Of a stretch of 64,000 nt of DNA, positions 16,260 through 24,832 are shown in pieces. The stretch lies in the NCBI GenBank assembly GCA_040881945.1, contig JBBECF010000163.1, forward strand, positions 1 to 64,000, in the 5' to 3' direction. Below the pieces are notes generated by a model, which was not told where the DNA came from, searched no databases, and worked only from the letters and a program-made list of their open reading frames with translations. A program made the translations under genes and the position numbers. This DNA is from JBBECF01 sp040881945. GTDB lineage: Bacteria; Pseudomonadota; Alphaproteobacteria; Dongiales; Dongiaceae. Position 1 is the first letter of the stretch. Every line of letters starts with the position of its first letter.

Positions 16260-17327
16260 CTATTTCACCATCCGGTCGGCGATCTTGATGGCGATGCAGC
16301 CGTTGCTGCGTCCCATCCGGCCGCGGAACATCTCCACATCACCGCTGCGCAATTTTACCGGAGAAGTCGCGACCGAGTTCAACTCGAGCCGGCTACCGAC
16401 GCGCCAGTTCAGCACTTCGCCGAGCGGCAGAGGGAACTCGTCGAGCACGGCCTTGATCTTGACCTTGGTATGCCACAGCTCGCCGGTCAGATGACTTTCC
16501 CAGATCGAGTCGCGGCCGAACTTTTCGCCCATGAACATCTGCAGCAGGAGCTCGCGCACCGGTTCGAGCGTGGCGTACGGCAGCAGCAGCTCGAGCCGGC
16601 CGCCGCGGTCCTCCATATCGACACGCAGGCGCGCCAGCACCGCGGCGTTGGCATGACGGGCGATTGTCGCGAAGCGCGGATTGGTTTCCAGCCGTTCGAA
16701 GCGGAAGGTCACGGGCGACAGCGGATCGAAGGTCGCCGACAAGTCGTTGAGGACGACCGCGATCATGCGCTCGACCAGGTTGCGCTCGATCGTCGTGTAG
16801 GGGCGCCCCTCGATGCGCATCGCGGCCGTGCCGCGACGGCCCCCGAGCAACACGTCGACGATCGAGTAGGTGAGCGAGCTGTCAACGGTAATCAGGCCGA
16901 AATTGTCCCATTCCTCGGCCTTGAACACGCCGAGCATGGCCGGCAGCGGGATCGAGTTCAGATAGTCGCCGAAGCGCGTCGACGTGATGCTATCGAGCGA
17001 AACCTCGACGTTATCCGAGGTGAAGTTGCGCAAGGATGTCGACATCATGCGGACCAGGCGGTCGAAGACGACCTCGAGCATCGGCAGTCGCTCGTAGGAC
17101 ACGAGCGCGCTGTTGACGATCGCCTGGATGCCGGACTTGTCGTCGTCGCCGTCGGCGCCGCCGGCGAGTCCGAGCAGGCTGTCGATCTCTTCCTGGTCGA
17201 GGACCCGGGTCGAGACGCCGGTGCCCTGCTCCGCCGTCGCGGCGTCGCCGCCGGCCATCGCCTCCCATTCGGCGGCGGCGGCGAGCTCTTCCTCGCTGAG
17301 CTGTTCGGTATCGGCCGTGTCGGACAT
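16260..17327 (-). CDS. fliM: Flagellar motor switch protein FliM
   Basis: This 355-residue protein has the N-terminal CheY-binding peptide VLDQEEIDSLLGLAG (about residues 42-56). A CheC-like middle domain includes NFTSDNVEVSLDSI and IVDVLLGGRRG. A C-terminal SpoA domain has LNWRVGSRLELNSVATSPV. It forms the C-ring with FliG and FliN. It lies 10 bp downstream of fliL in the same operon. Confidence 0.96.
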   Translation of the reverse strand: MSDTADTEQLSEEELAAAAEWEAMAGGDAATAEQGTGVSTRVLDQEEIDSLLGLAGGADGDDDKSGIQAIVNSALVSYERLPMLEVVFDRLVRMMSTSLRNFTSDNVEVSLDSITSTRFGDYLNSIPLPAMLGVFKAEEWDNFGLITVDSSLTYSIVDVLLGGRRGTAAMRIEGRPYTTIERNLVERMIAVVLNDLSATFDPLSPVTFRFERLETNPRFATIARHANAAVLARLRVDMEDRGGRLELLLPYATLEPVRELLLQMFMGEKFGRDSIWESHLTGELWHTKVKIKAVLDEFPLPLGEVLNWRVGSRLELNSVATSPVKLRSGDVEMFRGRMGRSNGCIAIKIADRMVK

Positions 17328-17337
17328 TTCGGACCCG

Positions 17338-17892
17338 CTACTGGACGAGCATTTCCTTGAACAGCACGTCCCTGATTTCGACCGGCTTGACCGCAGCGTT
17401 GATGCGCAGCAGCAGCTCCTCGCGCAGTCGATAAAGGCCCGCCGAACCGCGCAGATCCTCGATCCGCAGCTCGCGCAGATAGACTTGGAAGCTGTCGACG
17501 ATGCGCGGCAGGACGGCTTCGATCTGCGGCACCGATTCCGGATCGGCCAGCTCGAGGCTGACGCGCAGCTTGAGGAAATTGGCGCGCTTTCCGCTCGAGC
17601 TGAGGTTCACCAGTATTTCGGGCAGCTCGTAGTAATGGTCGGGGCCGCTCTCGGCCACCGTCTCCGCATCCGCCTCTTCGCCGAGGCCGAGCAGGCCGTC
17701 GGCCAAGCCGGTGAAATAGACGGCGGCTCCGGCGACCAGCAGGAGCAGCACCGGCAACGCGACGAACAACACCAGCTTCTTGCCGCTGAGGCCGCGGCCG
17801 CGGGGCCGGACTTCGACCTCGACCCCGTCGCCGCCTTTGCCTTCGCCGACCTCGTCCTTGTCGGGATCCGCTGCCACCGCCGCATTGGCCAT
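17338..17892 (-). CDS. fliL: Flagellar basal body-associated protein FliL
   Basis: This 184-residue protein has a hydrophilic N-terminus, one membrane helix (LVLFVALPVLLLLVAGAAVY, about 45-64), and a periplasmic FliL domain. That domain includes YYELPEILVNLSSSG, FLKLRVSLELADPES and the C-terminal EIRDVLFKEMLVQ. FliL surrounds or supports the stators. ATG 17892 gives the family-typical short tail. It is the first gene of fliL-fliM-DUF6468-motE, with a near-consensus CtrA box about 70-80 bp upstream, as in Caulobacter fliL. Confidence 0.93.
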   Translation of the reverse strand: MANAAVAADPDKDEVGEGKGGDGVEVEVRPRGRGLSGKKLVLFVALPVLLLLVAGAAVYFTGLADGLLGLGEEADAETVAESGPDHYYELPEILVNLSSSGKRANFLKLRVSLELADPESVPQIEAVLPRIVDSFQVYLRELRIEDLRGSAGLYRLREELLLRINAAVKPVEIRDVLFKEMLVQ

Positions 17893-17958
17893 TTTTTCTC
17901 GCCTCTTCCCGCACCCCCGCCGCGCCGGAGGAACCGGGTCAGAAACTAAGGCTCGACG

Positions 17959-17974
17959 GTTAAGATCAGGTTGA
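17959..17974 (-). promoter_or_regulatory. CtrA-like box upstream of fliL
   Basis: The minus strand reads TCAACCTGATCTTAAC: TCAA-N7-TTAAC, one mismatch from the CtrA consensus. It lies 67 bp upstream of the fliL start. In Caulobacter the fliLM promoter is a classic CtrA target. Confidence 0.55.
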
Positions 17975-17986
17975 GGAACCGCCGTC

Positions 17987-18001
17987 GGGCAGGAACTGCC
18001 G
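17987..18001. promoter_or_regulatory. FlbD (ftr)-like palindrome between fliL and flgF
   Basis: The site reads GGGCAGGAACTGCCG, one base off the CGGCA-N5-TGCCG palindrome seen before other flagellar promoters in this window. It lies 77 bp upstream of the flgF sigma-54 promoter and 13 bp from the fliL CtrA-like box. One site could therefore activate flgF and repress fliL. Confidence 0.5.
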
Positions 18002-18077
18002 GGCAAAGGCTGCCCATCGATCGGCCGATGCGGCCGCCCGGCCCTTGCCGGCCCCCGAATTCGCGCCGGCGGCGCCC

Positions 18078-18093
18078 TGGCATAGGGGATGCA
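18078..18093 (+). promoter_or_regulatory. Sigma-54 promoter of flgF
   Basis: The sequence TGGCATAGGGGATGCA has the -24 GG and -12 GC elements with the required 10-bp spacing. It lies 69 bp upstream of flgF, with a FlbD-type palindrome 77 bp further upstream. Confidence 0.7.
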
Positions 18094-18161
18094 GGACGGG
18101 GAAACCCGAGCGACGTCCCGGCCCGCCCGTTCCGAGCGCGGCCGCACAGGAAGCGAGCGCC

Positions 18162-18905
18162 ATGGAGTCTCCGACCTACATCGCTCTGTCCCGCCAGCTG
18201 GTTCTGAGCCGGCAGATGGACATCGTCGCCAACAACATGGCGAACGCCGCGACGCCGGCCTTCAAGGGCGAGGAGATGCTGTTCGTCGAGTACCTGGTGC
18301 AGGCCGACCTCAACGGCGAGCCCACCTTCACCGGCCCCGACGGCGCCGTCGCCTACGTGCAGGACCTCGCGGTCGTGCGCGACACCTCCGAGGGACCGAT
18401 GACGCCGACCGCCGGTCCGCTCGATTTTGCCATCCACGGCGAGGGCTACTTCGTCGTCGATACGCCGCAGGGGCCCCGCTACACCCGCCTCGGCCGTTTC
18501 CAGCTCGACGCCGAAGGCAAGCTGGTGACCAGCGAAGGCCATGCGGTACGCGGCGCCGGCGGCGCGATCATCATTCCGGCGGACGACGGCGAGATCGTCG
18601 TCGCATCCGACGGCACAATTTCGACCAAGAGCGGCCCGATCGACCGCCTGAATGTCGTGCGCTTCGCCGACGAGCAGGATTTGCGCAAGGTGTCCGGCGG
18701 CCTGTACGAGACCGACGCGACGCCGCTGCCGAACCTGGCGGCCGAAATCGTCCAGGGCATGGTCGAGGAATCGAACGTCCGCCCGGTGGTCGAGCTGACC
18801 CTGATGATGTCGGTGATGCGCAACTTCCAGGCCGCCCAGCGCATGATCGAAACCCAGGACGAGCTGCAGCGCCGCGTCATCAACACGATCGTTTCGTCCA
18901 CCTGA
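18162..18905 (+). CDS. flgF: Flagellar proximal rod protein FlgF
   Basis: This 247-residue protein starts MESPTYIALSRQLVLSRQMD. It carries the N-terminal rod signature DIVANNMANAATPAFKGEE and the C-terminal block RNFQAAQRMIETQDELQRR shared by rod and hook proteins. ATG 18162 gives the family-typical N-terminus; the upstream open frame was rejected. FlgF forms the proximal rod. It is the first gene of flgF-flgG-flgA-flgH, 28 bp before flgG, behind a sigma-54 promoter. Confidence 0.95.
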   Translation: MESPTYIALSRQLVLSRQMDIVANNMANAATPAFKGEEMLFVEYLVQADLNGEPTFTGPDGAVAYVQDLAVVRDTSEGPMTPTAGPLDFAIHGEGYFVVDTPQGPRYTRLGRFQLDAEGKLVTSEGHAVRGAGGAIIIPADDGEIVVASDGTISTKSGPIDRLNVVRFADEQDLRKVSGGLYETDATPLPNLAAEIVQGMVEESNVRPVVELTLMMSVMRNFQAAQRMIETQDELQRRVINTIVSST

Positions 18906-18933
18906 GAACGAGTAGCAAGGGAGAACCCGGCAC

Positions 18934-19719
<786 letters not shown>

Positions 19720-19729
19720 GGCCGCGACA

Positions 19730-20692
19730 ATGCGAATTCTCCTGTTCTTCACGTTCCTCACCCTCGCGCTGGCCGGCTTCGGCCGGCCGGAGGCGACGGC
19801 CGGGACGTCGGCCGCGCCGCTCAGCCTACGCGCCTCGGTCAGCGTCGAGGACGCGGTGATCCGCCTCGGCGACCTGTTCGACGGCGAGCTGTCCGATCCT
19901 ACGGTCGCGGTCGCCCGCGCGCCCGCACCCGGCGCCAGCGTCGTCCTCGACGCCCCGTGGCTGCTGGCGCTGGCGCGCGCCTACGACCTGTCGTGGCGGC
20001 CCGACTCGCGTTTCGAGCAGACGGTCGTGGCCCGCGCCAGCCAGGTGGTCGGCGCCGCCGAGATCCGGGCGGCGGTGATCCGGGCGGTCGCCGAACGCGG
20101 CATGACCGGCGAGCTCGACGTCCAATTCGACAGCGGCATCGTGGCGCTACACCTGCCGGTCGGCGTGACGCGCAGCGTGACCGTGCAGCAGCTCAATTTC
20201 GACCCGCGCAGCGGCCGCTTCGCCGCCACCGTCGCGGCCCCGGCCGAGGGGCCGGCGGCGGTCCGCGGCGCCATCTCCGGGCGGGTGTTCGCGATGACCG
20301 ATCTGCCGGTCGCGGCCCGCCGGCTGGTTCCCGGCGACGTCATCCGTCCGGCCGATATCGACTGGGTCTCGATACGCGCGGACCGCGTTGCATCGAACGT
20401 CGTCGTCGACCCGGCGCAGCTCGTCGGCAAGTCGCCGCGCCGGCCGATCCGCGCCGGCGAGCCCGTCCGCACCGCCGATTTGCAGACGGCCGTGACGATC
20501 AAGAAGGGCAGTATCGTGACGATGCTGCTGCAATCGCCGCAGATGACGCTGACCGTCCAGGGGCGCGCCCTGGCCGACGGCATCGAGGGTGACGTCGTGC
20601 GCGTGATGAACACCAAGAGCAACCGGATCATCGCCGCGGTCGTGCTCGACGCCAGCACCGTCACCGTCGCGGCGGACGGCGCCGGCCAATAG
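19730..20692 (+). CDS. flgA: P-ring assembly chaperone FlgA
   Basis: This 320-residue protein has a signal peptide (about 1-25) and a C-terminal SAF/FlgA domain: ARRLVPGDVIRPADIDW, LVGKSPRRPIRAGEPVR, and GDVVRVMNTKSNRIIAAVV. It is a periplasmic chaperone for FlgI assembly. It is longer than the enteric FlgA, as in other alphaproteobacteria. It lies between flgG and flgH, with 10 and 9 bp gaps. Confidence 0.93.
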   Translation: MRILLFFTFLTLALAGFGRPEATAGTSAAPLSLRASVSVEDAVIRLGDLFDGELSDPTVAVARAPAPGASVVLDAPWLLALARAYDLSWRPDSRFEQTVVARASQVVGAAEIRAAVIRAVAERGMTGELDVQFDSGIVALHLPVGVTRSVTVQQLNFDPRSGRFAATVAAPAEGPAAVRGAISGRVFAMTDLPVAARRLVPGDVIRPADIDWVSIRADRVASNVVVDPAQLVGKSPRRPIRAGEPVRTADLQTAVTIKKGSIVTMLLQSPQMTLTVQGRALADGIEGDVVRVMNTKSNRIIAAVVLDASTVTVAADGAGQ

Positions 20693-20701
20693 GAGGACGA
20701 C

Positions 20702-21484
20702 ATGCCCGCATTCCCGTGCTCGCCCCGGCGAAGCCAACGCCGCCGACTCGCCACGATCGCCGCCCTGCTGCTCGCCGGCGGCACGCTGTCGGCCTGCAAC
20801 GCCATGTCGCGGCTAGCCAGCGTCGGCGAGACGCCGCCGCTGACCGACATCCGGAATCCGACGGCGGCGCCCGGCTACCAGCCGGTCAGCCTGCCGATGC
20901 CGGCGCCGATGACCGAGGAGCGCCAGGCCAATTCGTTGTGGCGTCAGGGCAGCCGCGCCTTCTTCAAGGACCAGCGCGCCGGCCGCGTCGGCGACATCCT
21001 CACCGTCATCATCGAGATCAAGGACGAGGCGAAGCTGAGCAATGAGACGAAGCGCAGCCGGGGCGCCGGCGAGGGCGCGTCGCTCAGCTCCCTCCTCGGC
21101 TTCGAGGCGGAACTCGGCAGGATACTGCCCGACGGCTTCGATCCGACGAAACTGGTCGACGCCGAAAGCGACAGCAACAGCAGCGGAACCGGCAGCGTCG
21201 ACCGCCAGGAGGACATCAAGCTGCGCGTCGCCGCCCTGATCACGCAGGTGCTGCCGAACGGCAACCTGGTCGTGTCCGGCCGCCAGGAGGTGCGGGTCAA
21301 TTTCGAGGTGCGCGAGTTGCAGGTCGTCGGGGTGATCCGTCCCGAGGACATCACCTCGACCAACACCATCGACTACGACAAGATCGCCGAGGCGCGCATC
21401 GCCTATGGTGGCCGCGGCCACATCACCGACGTGCAGCAGCCGCGCTACGGTCAGCAGGTGTTCGACGTCCTGTTCCCGTTCTAG
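20702..21484 (+). CDS. flgH: L-ring lipoprotein FlgH
   Basis: This 260-residue protein has a lipoprotein signal with lipobox LSAC at about residues 24-27. The FlgH core includes FKDQRAGRVGDILTVII, NGNLVVSGRQEVRVNFE, and the C-terminal YGGRGHITDVQQPRYGQQVF. It forms the outer-membrane L ring. A good ribosome-binding site (AGGAGG) precedes the ATG. The stop codon lies inside a 119-bp palindromic element, so that element sits at the end of the flgF-flgH transcript. Confidence 0.95.
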   Translation: MPAFPCSPRRSQRRRLATIAALLLAGGTLSACNAMSRLASVGETPPLTDIRNPTAAPGYQPVSLPMPAPMTEERQANSLWRQGSRAFFKDQRAGRVGDILTVIIEIKDEAKLSNETKRSRGAGEGASLSSLLGFEAELGRILPDGFDPTKLVDAESDSNSSGTGSVDRQEDIKLRVAALITQVLPNGNLVVSGRQEVRVNFEVRELQVVGVIRPEDITSTNTIDYDKIAEARIAYGGRGHITDVQQPRYGQQVFDVLFPF

Positions 21485-21600
21485 TGTCCCGTCCGCGAAA
21501 TTCGTTTCACGAATTTCGGGGTGAACGGGCCACTAAGCATTTGAATCTAGTGGCCTGCTTATCCCAGAAATTCGAAAACGAATTCTGGGGCAGGACACTA
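21482..21600. repeat. 119-bp cloverleaf-like palindromic element overlapping the flgH stop
   Basis: An outer inverted repeat, TAGTGTCC (21482-21489) with GGACACTA (21593-21600), encloses three stem-loops. The first is CGAAATTCG/CGAATTTCG (21496-21518). The second is GGCCACTA with TAGTGGCC (21528-21555, 12-nt loop). The third is CCCAGAA...TTCTGGG (21563-21589). The left arm contains the flgH stop codon TAG. Between flgH and the convergent dksA, it may act as a bidirectional terminator. Its AT-rich inner stems differ from the surrounding sequence and suggest a mobile or dispersed element. Confidence 0.8.
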
Positions 21601-21611
21601 GGGCCGGACGG

Positions 21612-22028
21612 TCAGTCGTCGCGGTGAGTGCGCTCCATGCGCTCGTGGCGCTCCTGCGCCTCGATGCTGAGGGTCGCGATCGGCCGCGCCTCGAGCCGGC
21701 GCAGGCTGATCCGCTCGTTGGTCTCCTCGCAGAAGCCGTAGGAGCCGTCATCGAGGCGACGCAGCGCCTCGTCGATCTTGGCGATCAGCTTGCGCTCGCG
21801 GTCGCGTGTGCGCAGCTCGAGCGAGCGGTCCGTCTCCAGCGACGCGCGGTCGGCGATATCCGGTTCGGACAGGCTTTCTTCCTGCAGGTGCTGGAGCGTC
21901 TCCGTCGAGTCCTGCAACAGCTCCGTGCGCCAGGCGAGCAGCTTCTGGCGGAAGTATTCCGTCTGCATCGGATTCATGAACGGCTCGCCCTCGGTCGGAC
22001 GATAGTCGGGAGGCAACAACGGCTTCAT
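21612..22028 (-). CDS. dksA: RNA polymerase-binding transcription factor DksA
   Basis: This 138-residue protein has a coiled coil (about 20-85) and a C-terminal domain ending in YGFCEETNERISLRRLEARP, then LSIEAQERHERMER. The zinc-ligand cysteines are mostly absent, as in many alphaproteobacterial DksA proteins. It binds the RNA polymerase secondary channel and works with ppGpp. It is downstream of fliX on the same strand, 146 bp away. Confidence 0.93.
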   Translation of the reverse strand: MKPLLPPDYRPTEGEPFMNPMQTEYFRQKLLAWRTELLQDSTETLQHLQEESLSEPDIADRASLETDRSLELRTRDRERKLIAKIDEALRRLDDGSYGFCEETNERISLRRLEARPIATLSIEAQERHERMERTHRDD

Positions 22029-22174
22029 GCAGTCACGCTCACATTCACCCAGTGGTCAAGGGAGCCGAAAAGCAGCCGCGGAGTATATGGCTTTTCCGTT
22101 CCGCTGCAAGCCCGAGTATGCCCGACCAGGGTGAGAACATGTCATTGAAATGTAACGATAAACGCGTGATGAGC

Positions 22175-22591
22175 TTAGGCGGACCAGGACAGTTTGGCCA
22201 GCTCCACGGCGGCGCGCAGGTCGATGTGGTCGAGCAGGTCGGCGAGGCGTGGGTCGTCGACGTCGCCGCGATGCGCACGCAAGACTCGGGCCAGATCCTC
22301 AAGACCCGCCAGCGGAATGGCGCCGGCGAGCAGGCCGTGGCGGATATCGTCGAGCCGATCCAGCAGCTCGTTGCCGCGCCGGCGGGCAAGCCGCCGGCGC
22401 TCGGTCGGGTCCGTCACCTCCTGCAAGGCGAACACCCCGTTAAGCGCGTCGATGCGTCCGGCGGCGCCGACGCCGGCCGCGGGGGCGTCCTCGGCCAGGG
22501 CCCTGGCGAAGCCGTCGGATTTGGCCGGACCGGCGGCGCCGTTGCGGCGCACGGCCACGGGGCGCTGAGGCGCGGCGGGGTCGATTTTCAT
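22175..22591 (-). CDS. fliX: Flagellar assembly regulator FliX
   Basis: This 138-residue protein starts MKIDPAAPQRPVAVRRN, then a Gly/Ala-rich linker. A helical C-terminal domain follows (RRGNELLDRLDDIRHGLLAG, then DPRLADLLDHIDLRAAVELA), matching the FliX family. In Caulobacter FliX senses early flagellar assembly and controls FlbD activity; flbD is at 58082 here. ATG 22591 was chosen over an upstream frame. It is divergent from flgI, as in Caulobacter, and has a CtrA-like box upstream. Confidence 0.85.
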   Translation of the reverse strand: MKIDPAAPQRPVAVRRNGAAGPAKSDGFARALAEDAPAAGVGAAGRIDALNGVFALQEVTDPTERRRLARRRGNELLDRLDDIRHGLLAGAIPLAGLEDLARVLRAHRGDVDDPRLADLLDHIDLRAAVELAKLSWSA

Positions 22592-22641
22592 GCCGGTATG
22601 GGTACCGAATGGATCATGCGGCAACTATTAGGACATAGCGG

Positions 22642-22657
22642 GTAAAGAAGCGCTTAA
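22642..22657 (-). promoter_or_regulatory. CtrA-like box upstream of fliX
   Basis: The minus strand reads TTAAGCGCTTCTTTAC: TTAA-N7-TTTAC, one mismatch from the consensus. It lies about 50 bp upstream of the fliX start, next to the flgI FlbD-type sites. Confidence 0.5.
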
Positions 22658-22683
22658 ACGCGGCCGGCCGGATCGCACCCGGG

Positions 22684-22719
22684 CGGCAACTCCTGCCGGG
22701 CCGCCGGCAATTTTTGCCG
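22684..22719. promoter_or_regulatory. Tandem FlbD (ftr)-like palindromes upstream of flgI
   Basis: Two perfect 15-bp palindromes lie in tandem: CGGCAACTCCTGCCG (22684-22698) and CGGCAATTTTTGCCG (22705-22719). The second is 87 bp upstream of the flgI sigma-54 promoter. A 21-bp centre spacing places both sites on the same DNA face, as expected for an oligomeric sigma-54 activator. Confidence 0.65.
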
Positions 22720-22806
22720 GGTCGGCGCCGTCGGCCGGCCCCGCCCGACGCCCCCCGCGTCGACCGAAATTCACTCCGTTCAATGGCTTGTGCGATCCGA
22801 CCGCGA

Positions 22807-22822
22807 TGGCACGCGGCGCGCT
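22807..22822 (+). promoter_or_regulatory. Sigma-54 promoter of flgI
   Basis: The sequence TGGCACGCGGCGCGCT has a perfect -24 TGGCACG and a -12 GC at the correct 10-bp spacing, although the usual TT before GC is missing. It lies 43 bp upstream of the flgI start. Confidence 0.6.
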
Positions 22823-22864
22823 AGATAACCCCTGGATCATCGCGACCGAACGAACAGGGGCGAC

Positions 22865-24043
22865 ATGCGTCTCACTCATCGCCGACAGCTTCCGCTTCGC
22901 TCGCCACCGCGCCGCCTCGGCGCGGCGCGGACGGCGATCCGAGCGCTGTCGGCGCTCGGCGCGGCGGCGTTGTTCCTGCTCCCGGTCGGCGCCGGCGCTA
23001 CCTCGCGCATCAAGGACATCGCCGATTTCGAAGGTGTACGCGAGAACCAGCTCGTCGGCTACGGCCTGGTGGTCGGATTGAACGGCTCCGGCGACAGCTT
23101 GAACAAAGCCGTCTTCACGCGCGAGAGCCTGATCGGCATGCTCGAGCGGATGGGCGTCAACGCGCGCGACGCCGACCTCGACACCGATAACGTCGCGGCC
23201 GTGATGGTGACCGCCCTGCTGCCGCCCTTCGCGCGCCAGGGGACCAACATCGACGTCCAGGTCTCCGCCCTCGGCGACGCCAAGAGCCTGCTCGGCGGAA
23301 CGCTGCTCGTCACGCCGATGCTGGGCGCCGACAGCGAGGTCTATGCGGTGGCCCAGGGACCCGTCGCCATCGGCGGGTTCAGCGCCGAGGGCGACGGCCA
23401 GTCCGTCACCAAGGGCGTGCCCACCGGCGGTGGCATCGCCAACGGCGGCATCATCGAGCGCGAGCTCGGCTTCGACATGGCGCAGATGCGCAGCGTCAAG
23501 ATTTCGCTGCGCAACCCCGACTTCACCACCGCCCGGCGCATCGCCGACGCGATCAACCAGCACATCGGCGAGCGCGTCGCCGAGCCGCTCGACCCCGGCA
23601 CCGTGCATCTCGCCGTGCCGTCGGCCACCGGCTCGGCCACGGTGGCGTTGCTCACGGCGATCGAACAGCTTCCGGTCGAACCGGACCAGATCGCCCGCGT
23701 CGTCATCGACGAGGAATCCGGCATCATCGTGATGGGCGAGAGCGTGCGCATCAGCACGGTCGCCATCGCCCAGGGCAACCTGACCATCCGCATCACCGAA
23801 TCGCCGCAGGTGTCGCAACCCAACCCCCTGTCCAACACCGGCACGACGACGACGGTGCCGCGCACCGACATCCAGGTGGACGAGGGGTCGAAGAACAAGC
23901 TGGCGGTCCTGCCCTCGGGCGTCAGCCTGCAGGAGCTCGTCAACAGCCTGAACACCATGGGCGTCGGTCCGCGCGACATGATCGCCATACTGCAGGCGAT
24001 CAAGTCGGCCGGCGCGCTGCAAGCCGACATCGAGGTGAGGTGA
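22865..24043 (+). CDS. flgI: Flagellar P-ring protein FlgI
   Basis: This 392-residue protein has a signal peptide (about 1-46; a later start would shorten it). The FlgI core includes SRIKDIADFEGVRENQLVGY and GLVVGLNGSGDS. It ends LVNSLNTMGVGPRDMIAILQ. It forms the peptidoglycan P ring with FlgA's help. It leads flgI-flgJ-flgN-like-flgK-flgL-fliW, behind a sigma-54 promoter and two FlbD-type sites, and is divergent from fliX. Confidence 0.97.
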   Translation: MRLTHRRQLPLRSPPRRLGAARTAIRALSALGAAALFLLPVGAGATSRIKDIADFEGVRENQLVGYGLVVGLNGSGDSLNKAVFTRESLIGMLERMGVNARDADLDTDNVAAVMVTALLPPFARQGTNIDVQVSALGDAKSLLGGTLLVTPMLGADSEVYAVAQGPVAIGGFSAEGDGQSVTKGVPTGGGIANGGIIERELGFDMAQMRSVKISLRNPDFTTARRIADAINQHIGERVAEPLDPGTVHLAVPSATGSATVALLTAIEQLPVEPDQIARVVIDEESGIIVMGESVRISTVAIAQGNLTIRITESPQVSQPNPLSNTGTTTTVPRTDIQVDEGSKNKLAVLPSGVSLQELVNSLNTMGVGPRDMIAILQAIKSAGALQADIEVR

Positions 24044-24354
24044 TGGAGCTTTCGTTGCCGATCCTCGATTCGGGACTGGCGCTCGCCGCCACCGGCGTGC
24101 CGCGCCTGCCGCACACCGCCGACCCGGTGGAGGCGCGCCGGGCGGCGCAGGACTTCGAGGCTTTTTTCGTGGCGCAGGTCATGGAGCAGATGTTCGCCGG
24201 AGTCGAGCCGGACGCGCTGTTCGGCGGCGGCGCCGGCGAACCGGCTTTCCGCTCCCTGCTGTTCCAGGAATACGGCAAGGCAGTGGCGGGCGCCGGCGGC
24301 TTCGGCCTCGCCGACGCCGTGCAACGCGAAATTCTCCGCCTTCAGGAGGCTTGA
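24043..24354 (+). CDS. flgJ: Rod-binding protein FlgJ (single-domain form)
   Basis: This 103-residue protein contains the rod-binding domain with AAQDFEAFFVAQVMEQMF and FRSLLFQEYGKAVAGAGGFG. It lacks the muramidase domain of enteric FlgJ, which is usual in alphaproteobacteria. It helps rod assembly. ATG 24043 overlaps the flgI stop (TGATG); a GTG one codon upstream is also possible. Confidence 0.92.
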   Translation: MELSLPILDSGLALAATGVPRLPHTADPVEARRAAQDFEAFFVAQVMEQMFAGVEPDALFGGGAGEPAFRSLLFQEYGKAVAGAGGFGLADAVQREILRLQEA

Positions 24355-24360
24355 ACGGTC

Positions 24361-24795
24361 ATGATTGCATCCGGAGCGGTCGGCGACCTGCTGGCCATCA
24401 CCGCGCGGCTGATCGCCTGCATCGAACGCGAGATCGCCCTGCTGCGCGCCATGCGCCCGCACGAGATGCAGGCGCTGCAGATCGACAAGGCGGGCCTCGC
24501 CGACGCCTATGAGGCGCATCTGCGGGTGATGCGCCAAGGCGACGGCCCCGAGGCCGCGATCAGCGAACAACTGCGCCACGAGCTCACCGAGGCCACGGAA
24601 CGGTTGCAGACGGTGCTCGCCGAAAACGCCCGAGCGCTGCGCGCGGTCAAGGAGGTGAACGAGCGCGTGCTGAAGGCCATCGTCGAGGCCGCCGACGAGG
24701 AACGCGGCCGACCGGTCGGCTATACCGGCAGCGGCGCGGCGCCCGGCGGGCGTGCCGCGGCCGCGGTGTCGCTGGCCGTCAACCAGCGATATTAG
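24361..24795 (+). CDS. FlgN/FlbY-like flagellar export chaperone
   Basis: This 144-residue, largely helical protein fits a FlgN-like fold, with two long coiled-coil helices (LLAITARLIACIEREIALLR and EQLRHELTEATERLQTVLAE). A short C-terminal tail follows. It lies directly before flgK and flgL, whose products FlgN escorts to the export gate. Sequence identity to enteric FlgN is low, so the assignment rests on helical pattern and position. Confidence 0.65.
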   Translation: MIASGAVGDLLAITARLIACIEREIALLRAMRPHEMQALQIDKAGLADAYEAHLRVMRQGDGPEAAISEQLRHELTEATERLQTVLAENARALRAVKEVNERVLKAIVEAADEERGRPVGYTGSGAAPGGRAAAAVSLAVNQRY

Positions 24796-24832
24796 CGGCA
24801 ATCGCGCGCAATAGCCCCGGACGGACCAGACC

